In this document: one piece after another, positions 5,977-10,998 of the stretch
Numbering within the stretch: position 1 is the stretch's first letter
Layout of the letters: each line of letters opens with the position of its first letter
Assembly: GCA_033809015.1 (NCBI GenBank)
Contig: JAPXMM010000086.1
Coordinates: 1 to 10,998 of the forward strand
DNA: 10,998 nucleotides
Source: DTU049 sp033809015
Lineage (GTDB): Bacteria > Bacteroidota > Bacteroidia > Bacteroidales > DTU049
Direction of reading: 5' to 3'
The notes under the pieces: model-generated
Database searches by the model: none
What the model was told of the DNA's origin: nothing
The model's input: the letters and a program-made list of their open reading frames with translations, nothing else
Position numbers and translations under genes: made by a program

Positions 5977-7818
5977 GTGAAAAAATTTATTAAAGATTTT
6001 TTTTATTTATTAAAAAAAACTAGGATTAAAGTTTACGAATGGATATTTAAAATCAATCCAAGAGTACTAAACCTTAGTTATATTTTAATTTCATTTTTTT
6101 CATTTTTTGGTGGTTTATTAACAATATTTTTTGTTGGTAATTTATATACACCTGCCGTAGCACAAAATCTAATCCCATATATAAATTTCATTTGTTGGAG
6201 CATAAGTATTCTTTATTTTATTCAGATAATTTTATTAATATTACCAGGTGGTAGGCGATTTTCATTAATAAATTTGCTAATAAAAATCATATTTATCCTT
6301 ACATTAAACTATTTTGTCTATTTTATTCCTGATTTTATCTCAAATTATTTGAATGAATTAAGCTATATTTATTATTATAAATTGTTTTTAATATTTATAG
6401 TTTTTTTGAGAACTATAAGCCATTGGATCGAGAATATCTATCGTATCACAAAGCAGCACCCAGCAAAAATTTTCATTCTTAGTTTTATTTTTATTATAAT
6501 AATAGGTTCATTTCTATTATTATTACCTGCTGCGTCATATGGAGATATAAAATATGAAGATTCATTATTCATAACTGTATCTGCTGTGTGTGTAACGGGA
6601 TTGAGTACATTAAATATAGCAACTACATTTACATGGTTAGGAAAAATAATCATATTAATTTTAATACAAATTGGCGGATTAGGAATAATGACTATAACAA
6701 GTTTTTTAGCATTGTCATTTACACGCTCAGATTTATCTCTAAAAGAGCAACAAGGATTAGGGTTTAGCATAGGTGCTTCTACATACAAAGAAGTTTTAAA
6801 AAATCTTTATGCAGTAATACTAATTACATTATTTTTTGAAAGTATAGGAGCTATCTTAATATATTTTTCAGCACCTGCTAACGAGTTTAATACTATTGCA
6901 CAGCACGTATTTTTTGCGATTTTTCACTCAATAGCAGCTTTTTGTAATGCAGGATTCAGCAATCTAGATGGTGGTATGATGAATAGCGTCTTTGTAGGTA
7001 ATTATTTAAGTATTTTTACTATAGCTGGTTTAATAATTTTTGGTGGGTTAGGATTTTTTGTAATTAAAAGTTTTTTAGATAATTTTTTTATAAAGATTAA
7101 AAATATTATTAGAAAAAAATTAAATAAAACTAAAATAATTCGACCTAAAATAGTGAATATAAACAATATAATTGTGGTGAGGACCACAATTATATTGCTT
7201 TTACTAGGAATAGCTGTAATTTTAATTTTAGAAGCTAATAAGGGACTAGCTAGCTATAATTGGTTTGATAAAATAGTACAAGCATTTTTTTGCTCAGTGA
7301 CTCCAAGGACAGCTGGTTATAATACTTTGAATTTTGCTATTTTTTCACCTGCTACAGTAATGTTTATAATAATATTAATGTGGATAGGAGCATCACCAGG
7401 CAGTACTGGAGGCGGTATTAAAACCACTTCTTTAGCATTAGCATTTTTAAATGCAAGGTCTTTAGGTAAAAACCAAGAAAATATTATTTTCAAAAAACGA
7501 ACTATCGGTAATAGCAGTATACAAAAAGCATTTGTCATAATTGTATTTTCTTTATTAACGATTTTCATAGGAATAATTTTAGTTTGTGCTTTTGATCCAC
7601 ATCTTGGTTTTATGAATATAATGTTTGAAGTATTCTCAGCCTTTGGCACAGTAGGATTAACTCTAGGTATTACTCCTAGTCTATCTTTAGCATCTAAAAT
7701 CGTGATAATAATCGAAATGTTTATTGGCAGAATGCAATTTATTATCCTATTTTTAGCTATCATTAGGAAAGCTAAGCAAAGATTAATCAAATATCCAGAA
7801 ATTAATGTAAATTTATAA
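5977..7818 (+). CDS. trkH: Trk/Ktr-type potassium uptake channel subunit
   Basis: An integral membrane protein forming the K+ pore of a Trk/Ktr system. All four selectivity-filter loops are visible, each with its glycine: VCVTGLS (G208), FCNAGFS (G326), PRTAGYN (G447) and FGTVGLT (G560). Further family marks are QIGGLGIMT (231-239), GASPGSTGGGIKTT (471-484) and FIGRMQ (583-588). The 613 residues exceed the common 450-500 because of an N-terminal extension of about 160 residues with several predicted membrane segments before the first pore repeat; such long forms occur in Bacteroidota. The start is GTG at 5977, chosen because no in-frame ATG precedes the hydrophobic N-terminus; no Shine-Dalgarno sequence is seen. 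trkA follows after 10 bp, completing the system. A perfect 15-bp inverted repeat lies within the gene at 7164-7197. Confidence 0.95.
   Translation: MKKFIKDFFYLLKKTRIKVYEWIFKINPRVLNLSYILISFFSFFGGLLTIFFVGNLYTPAVAQNLIPYINFICWSISILYFIQIILLILPGGRRFSLINLLIKIIFILTLNYFVYFIPDFISNYLNELSYIYYYKLFLIFIVFLRTISHWIENIYRITKQHPAKIFILSFIFIIIIGSFLLLLPAASYGDIKYEDSLFITVSAVCVTGLSTLNIATTFTWLGKIIILILIQIGGLGIMTITSFLALSFTRSDLSLKEQQGLGFSIGASTYKEVLKNLYAVILITLFFESIGAILIYFSAPANEFNTIAQHVFFAIFHSIAAFCNAGFSNLDGGMMNSVFVGNYLSIFTIAGLIIFGGLGFFVIKSFLDNFFIKIKNIIRKKLNKTKIIRPKIVNINNIIVVRTTIILLLLGIAVILILEANKGLASYNWFDKIVQAFFCSVTPRTAGYNTLNFAIFSPATVMFIIILMWIGASPGSTGGGIKTTSLALAFLNARSLGKNQENIIFKKRTIGNSSIQKAFVIIVFSLLTIFIGIILVCAFDPHLGFMNIMFEVFSAFGTVGLTLGITPSLSLASKIVIIIEMFIGRMQFIILFLAIIRKAKQRLIKYPEINVNL
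7164..7197 (+). repeat. Perfect 15-bp inverted repeat inside trkH
   Basis: Arms CAATATAATTGTGGT (7164-7178) and ACCACAATTATATTG (7183-7197) are exact reverse complements around the 4-nt loop GAGG. The repeat covers codons 396-407, coding NNIIVVRTTIIL at the start of the third pore repeat, just after the charged loop. In mRNA it would be a strong hairpin. It is followed by CTTTTA, only a weak U-run, so it is not a typical terminator. Confidence 0.8.
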
Positions 7819-7828
7819 AAATAAATAA

Positions 7829-8545
7829 ATGAGTAAAAAAGTTTTAGTATTAGGGTTAGGTAATTTTGGTAGCGAATTGGCTAAAAGACTAACTCTCGAA
7901 GATATGGAAGTAACAGGTGTAGATATTAATCATCATCTAGTAGATTTATATAAAGACAGCATTACAAATGTAGTAGAAGGTGATGCTACTAAAGATGAGG
8001 TAATGAAGGAATTAGAAATATCCTTATATGATTTTTGCATTGTATGCATAGGTCATGATGTAGGCGTTAGCCTGACAATGGTGGCACTACTTAAAAAATA
8101 TGAAGCAAAAATCATCTATGCGAGAGCTATCAATAATATTCATTGGCAGATCTTATCTCTACTGAGAGTTAAATACATATTTGAACCAGAAATAGAATCT
8201 GCTGATAGACTAGCTATGCAAATTGCAAGTAAAATAATTTATGATGCATTTCCAATATCTAAAAATTTTATTGCTGTAGAAATAAATATTCCTAGATCAT
8301 ACGAAAATCTGAAATTAGGTGATATAAAAATTAATGATGATATTAATGTTTTAATGCTGAAAAGATACTCATATACAGAAAGTCCTTTTGAGCGAAGTGA
8401 ATTATATCATACTCCTTCATTTGAATATACACCTGCTAGGGACCCTAAAACATTATTACATAAAAATGATAGATTAGTGCTTTTCGGTCCAATAGAAAAA
8501 ATCAGAGAATATGTTAAAATATATGATAAAGAGATTGAAGACTAA
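7829..8545 (+). CDS. trkA: Trk potassium uptake regulatory subunit (RCK protein)
   Basis: A cytoplasmic, peripheral membrane protein that binds nucleotides and gates the TrkH pore. The 238 residues form one RCK_N domain plus one RCK_C domain, as in KtrA-size proteins, rather than the doubled TrkA of enteric bacteria. The Rossmann loop is GLGNFG (9-14); the acidic residue that holds the adenosine ribose is D32 in GVDIN; EGDAT (50-54) is the next family motif. The C-terminal part (about 145-238) fits the TrkA_C fold. It begins 10 bp after the trkH stop, so the two are surely co-transcribed. Confidence 0.94.
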   Translation: MSKKVLVLGLGNFGSELAKRLTLEDMEVTGVDINHHLVDLYKDSITNVVEGDATKDEVMKELEISLYDFCIVCIGHDVGVSLTMVALLKKYEAKIIYARAINNIHWQILSLLRVKYIFEPEIESADRLAMQIASKIIYDAFPISKNFIAVEINIPRSYENLKLGDIKINDDINVLMLKRYSYTESPFERSELYHTPSFEYTPARDPKTLLHKNDRLVLFGPIEKIREYVKIYDKEIED

Positions 8546-8594
8546 AAAATTTTTTATTCTTCTCTACCCTTTTAGGCATAAGGATTATAGCTGC

Positions 8595-8627
8595 AAAAAA
8601 ATAATTTTTTAAAAAAATTATTTTTTT
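8595..8627. terminator. All-A/T palindrome between convergent trkA and maf
   Basis: Two perfect 16-nt arms (8595-8610 and 8612-8627) flank one central base, and every base in them is A or T. Either strand would give a U-rich hairpin, so it may end transcription from both convergent genes. The maf stop codon (8618-8620) is inside the right arm. It has no GC core, so hairpin stability is low and the terminator call is tentative. Confidence 0.45.
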
Positions 8628-9226
8628 ATCTTTTTAACAAAATTAATTAACTCTTCATATAATTTATGAGTTGGTAACCCCATGACATTAAAAAAAGAAC
8701 CTTCTATTTTTTCGATTCCAATATAACCCAACCATTCTTGAGCACCATAACTACCGGCTTTATCATACGGTTGATAAGTATCTATATAGTAATCTATTTC
8801 ATCATCATTAAATGATTTAAACTTTACTTTTGTAACATCAAAAAATGAATGTGTCAAATGTTGATTTCTCAATGTTATTCCTGTATATACTTCATGCCAA
8901 TGACCAGATAAAATTTGTAATATCAATTTTGCCTCTATGCTGTCTTTGGGTTTACCAATAATTTTACCATCATACCAAACAATAGTATCTACTGTAATTA
9001 ATATATCTTTTTCTGTTATTGAATTATATGCTAAACTTTTACTCAAACTCAAATTAATAACAAAATCATCAGGAGCTAAATTGAGATTAATTTCTTCAAT
9101 AAAGTTATTTTTAACAATAGTAAAATCTACTCCCATTTCAGTTAGTAATAGCTTTCTACGAGGACTATTGGAGCATAATAAAATTTTAAAATCTGATAAA
9201 ATGTTTTGTAACGGAGAAATAGACAT
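8618..9226 (-). CDS. maf: Maf-family nucleoside triphosphate pyrophosphatase
   Basis: A cytoplasmic house-cleaning enzyme that hydrolyses non-canonical or excess nucleoside triphosphates (dTTP/UTP in the YhdE type) to monophosphate and pyrophosphate; Maf proteins are also tied to septum formation. The 202-residue length is standard. Motifs in order are SNSPRR (19-24), TVDTIV (78-83) with the catalytic aspartate D80, GKPKD (91-95), VYTGI (113-117), YDKAGSYGAQ (154-163) and IEGSFFNVMGLP (174-185). The DKAG and GSFFNVMGLP forms fit the dTTP/UTP subgroup. The gene is transcribed away from the HAD gene; in other Bacteroidota a Maf gene often adjoins a KdsC-like HAD gene, so the neighbourhood is conserved even though the orientation here is divergent. 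Confidence 0.93.
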   Translation of the reverse strand: MSISPLQNILSDFKILLCSNSPRRKLLLTEMGVDFTIVKNNFIEEINLNLAPDDFVINLSLSKSLAYNSITEKDILITVDTIVWYDGKIIGKPKDSIEAKLILQILSGHWHEVYTGITLRNQHLTHSFFDVTKVKFKSFNDDEIDYYIDTYQPYDKAGSYGAQEWLGYIGIEKIEGSFFNVMGLPTHKLYEELINFVKKIKK

Positions 9227-9237
9227 TTATTTTTTTA

Positions 9238-9245
9238 CAAACTTA
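9238..9245 (-). promoter_or_regulatory. Putative -7 element for maf
   Basis: On the minus strand this reads TAAGTTTG, matching TAnnTTTG, followed by T and a run of seven A residues. It ends 11 nt before the maf ATG, implying a leader of only about 7 nt. No TTG occurs at the expected distance upstream. Confidence 0.45.
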
Positions 9246-9272
9246 AATATTTTAGAAAAAATAAAAAAATGG

Positions 9273-9302
9273 TTGCAAATGATTAAAAATTTTATAATTT
9301 TG
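9273..9302 (+). promoter_or_regulatory. Full Bacteroidota-type promoter of the HAD-ZIP operon
   Basis: TTG (9273-9275), a 19-nt spacer and TAATTTTG (9295-9302) together form an exact match to the TTG-N19-TAnnTTTG promoter form described for Bacteroides. It is the best promoter in the window. The start codon at 9316 is 13 nt past the element, predicting a leader of about 9 nt with no Shine-Dalgarno sequence. Confidence 0.7.
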
Positions 9303-9315
9303 ACAAAAAATTTGT

Positions 9316-10026
9316 ATGGAAACTAATGAAATTTCTGAAATATTTGAAAAATTAGGAGGTTCATTTTTAACACCTGCTAATAAATTAGCAAAAAAACTCG
9401 AAAATACGCAAGCAATATTTTTAGATTGGGATGGTGTATTTAATAGCGGAGAGAAAGGTGTAGAGTTTCCAAGCTCATATAATGAAATAGATAGCTTAGG
9501 AATTAATCTATTAAGATTCGCCTTATATAGAATTAGTAACAAAGTGCCATTTATAGGAATAATAACAGATCAAGTGAATGAATCTGCTTTCCAATTAGCA
9601 AAAAGAGAACATTTCGATGCAGTATATTTCACATTTAAATATACAAGGGAAGCCGTGCAGCATGTGAACGAACAATTTAATATAAAACCATCACAAATAA
9701 TGTTTGTAATGGATGATGTATTAGATGTGTCAGCAGCTGATCTAGTGGGCACTTCTTTTTTAGTGAGACGCAGTGCAAGTCCATTATTTGAGATGTATGT
9801 GAGAGATAATGAACTAGTAGATTATATTACTGCAAATACAGGAAACAGAAATGCTGTAAGAGAAATATGTGAACTAGTAATGGGTTTACTTGGCAAATAT
9901 AATGAAGTAATAGAAGCCAGGTTGAAATTTGATGAGGCATATGAAGAATATACAGAATATAGAGATAAGATAGAATCTAGATTTTATCATAAAATAGATC
10001 GTAAAATAATAGAAACTATAATTTAA
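9316..10026 (+). CDS. KdsC-like HAD phosphatase with terminal extensions
   Basis: A cytoplasmic HAD-superfamily phosphatase most like KdsC, which removes phosphate from Kdo-8-phosphate in LPS synthesis. Motif I is LDWDGVF with D37 and D39; motif II is IITDQ with T84; motif III is K108 in TFKYT; motif IV is VMDDVLD with D133 and D134, a methionine standing where KdsC usually has glycine. The stretch NRNAVREICELVMGLLG (177-193) matches the KdsC C-terminal helix. At 236 residues it is clearly longer than the usual 160-180, with about 30 extra residues before motif I and a charged, helical tail after 194. The exact substrate is therefore uncertain; Kdo-8-P or another sugar phosphate is likely. 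The ZIP gene follows after 5 bp, and maf is divergent. Confidence 0.82.
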   Translation: METNEISEIFEKLGGSFLTPANKLAKKLENTQAIFLDWDGVFNSGEKGVEFPSSYNEIDSLGINLLRFALYRISNKVPFIGIITDQVNESAFQLAKREHFDAVYFTFKYTREAVQHVNEQFNIKPSQIMFVMDDVLDVSAADLVGTSFLVRRSASPLFEMYVRDNELVDYITANTGNRNAVREICELVMGLLGKYNEVIEARLKFDEAYEEYTEYRDKIESRFYHKIDRKIIETII

Positions 10027-10031
10027 GATTT

Positions 10032-10835
10032 GTGGAATACCTACTAGGATTATCACCATTTATACTTGTTTGTTTAGGTGGACTATTTGTATGGCTTGGT
10101 ACATCTTTAGGTGCTGCATCAGTTTTTTTTATAAGAACACCACAAAGAAAGATATTAGATATTTCACTAGGTTTTGCAGCAGGATTAATGCTATCTGCTA
10201 GTTTTTTTTCATTGCTATTACCAGCAATAGAAATGGAAAGAATGCAAGGACATATAGAATGGATAGCACCAGTATTAGGATTTATATGTGGAGTAGCATT
10301 TATCAAGATTTTAGATATCACAATACCACATTTACATGCATTAGGGGATAAAACATATATAGAAGGCCATAAAAGTAAATTAAAAAAAACCTCACTTTTA
10401 ACATTAGCAATAATAATTCATAATATTCCAGAAGGACTAGCAGTAGGAGTAGCATTTGCTTCAATAGACGTCAATAATTTTGTAGGAATTGCTGGAGCAA
10501 TATCTTTGACAATAGGTATAGCAATACAAGATTTTCCAGAAGGATTAGCAGTATCATTACCATTGCTTAAAGAAGGTAATAGCAAATGGAGAGCTTTTAT
10601 TATAGGTCAATTATCTGGATTTGTAGAATTTTTATCAGCAATAATGGGGTTTATAGCAGTATATTTTATACAAGGATTACTGCCTTATGCCTTATCTTTT
10701 GCAGCAGGAGCAATGACTTTTGTAGTAATAGAAGAGTTATTACCTGAGTCACAGAATAATCAACACAATGAGATAGCGACAATATCTACTTTAGGAGGAT
10801 TTGTATTAATGATGTTTTTAGATTTAGCGTTGTGA
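10032..10835 (+). CDS. ZIP-family divalent metal transporter (GufA/ZupT-like)
   Basis: A 267-residue inner-membrane importer for zinc and perhaps other divalent metals, with about eight hydrophobic segments. The metal-binding helices are clear: HNIPEGLAVG (130-139) in TM4 and QDFPEGLAVSLP (166-177) in TM5, plus E199 in GFVEFLSA. TM5 has aspartate where most relatives have asparagine (QNxPEG), a possible tuning of the binuclear metal site. A short hydrophilic loop (about 103-119) with HALGD and EGHKSK takes the place of the usual histidine-rich loop and holds few histidines. The start is GTG at 10032, only 5 bp after the HAD stop, which indicates co-transcription and perhaps coupled translation. 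Substrate choice among Zn, Fe and Mn cannot be read from the sequence. Confidence 0.9.
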   Translation: MEYLLGLSPFILVCLGGLFVWLGTSLGAASVFFIRTPQRKILDISLGFAAGLMLSASFFSLLLPAIEMERMQGHIEWIAPVLGFICGVAFIKILDITIPHLHALGDKTYIEGHKSKLKKTSLLTLAIIIHNIPEGLAVGVAFASIDVNNFVGIAGAISLTIGIAIQDFPEGLAVSLPLLKEGNSKWRAFIIGQLSGFVEFLSAIMGFIAVYFIQGLLPYALSFAAGAMTFVVIEELLPESQNNQHNEIATISTLGGFVLMMFLDLAL

Positions 10836-10888
10836 AAAGTTAAGAAGGTATCGTTAAAAATAAGACCTAAATAATTTTTAAATTTATA

Positions 10889-10921
10889 TTGGATAACTAA
10901 TTAAAATTTTTTATATATTTG
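10889..10921 (+). promoter_or_regulatory. Putative promoter for the gene at 10941
   Basis: TATATTTG (10914-10921) matches TAnnTTTG, and TTG is at 10889-10891, with a 22-nt spacer that is slightly long. The element ends 19 nt before the ATG at 10941. A T and seven A residues follow it, as after several other elements in this window. No clear terminator hairpin was seen between the ZIP stop and this site. Confidence 0.5.
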
Positions 10922-10940
10922 TAAAAAAATTATTAAAATT

Positions 10941-10998
10941 ATGAAACAGATAATCGAAGACGTAGACGAGTATATCTCTATGAGTAAGCAAGAGAATT
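10941..10998 (+). CDS. Start of an unidentified gene, cut by the window edge
   Basis: An ATG at 10941 opens a frame that stays open for 19 codons to the edge, reading MKQIIEDVDEYISMSKQEN. The promoter-like element just upstream and the drop in A/T relative to the preceding spacer support a real start. The peptide is hydrophilic and probably helical with no signal peptide. It is too short to assign to a family. Confidence 0.5.
   Translation, partial: MKQIIEDVDEYISMSKQEN

Noticed and set aside
6438..6788. Minus-strand open frame inside trkH, with similar ones at 7002-7187 and 7317-7790
   Set aside because: They lie antisense to a well-supported membrane protein gene, have hydrophobic mirror composition and no family features.
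9252..9542. Minus-strand frame across the HAD promoter and start
   Set aside because: It overlaps the motif I region of the HAD gene and a strong promoter on the other strand; no domain is visible.

Overview
The window looks like chromosomal DNA from a very AT-rich member of the Bacteroidota (GC about 30% by eye). Four things point there. The serC-serA-DUF1015 gene order is typical of that phylum. The phosphoglycerate dehydrogenase is short, lacks an ACT domain and carries lysine where the usual catalytic histidine sits. Shine-Dalgarno sequences are essentially absent. The promoter-like elements follow the phylum's TAnnTTTG form rather than TATAAT. Species cannot be decided; a host-associated or otherwise AT-drifted lineage is plausible but is inference.

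Layout. Positions 1-1005 (minus) hold an intact IS1595-like transposase, so the left edge lies in or at the end of an insertion sequence. A 441-bp AT-rich spacer follows, ending in a strong intrinsic terminator (1386-1419). A four-gene minus-strand block runs from 5352 down to 1447: serC, serA, a four-helix-bundle protein, then a DUF1015 protein. A 120-bp divergent promoter region separates it from a plus-strand block of queD-like gene (5473-5922), trkH (5977-7818) and trkA (7829-8545). trkA converges on a minus-strand maf gene (8618-9226) across an all-A/T palindrome. A second divergent region (9227-9315) drives maf leftward and, rightward, a KdsC-like HAD phosphatase (9316-10026) and a ZIP metal transporter (10032-10835). 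The first 19 codons of another gene begin at 10941.

How the genes work together. SerC and SerA are two consecutive steps of phosphorylated serine synthesis; the third enzyme, SerB, is not here. DUF1015 carries a DGHHR motif that recalls free-serine kinases of the ParB/sulfiredoxin fold, so it may act on serine or phosphoserine. TrkH and TrkA are the pore and the nucleotide-binding gate of one K+ uptake system. Maf is a nucleotide house-cleaning enzyme, the HAD protein resembles the Kdo-8-phosphate phosphatase of LPS synthesis, and the ZIP protein imports divalent metal.

Most genes are ordinary metabolism and transport. The points most worth a second look are the serine block with its DUF1015 and four-helix-bundle members, a perfect 15-bp inverted repeat inside trkH, and six TAnnTTTG elements so close to start codons that several mRNAs would have almost no leader. 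I found no CRISPR array, RNA gene, toxin-antitoxin pair or recognisable defence system.
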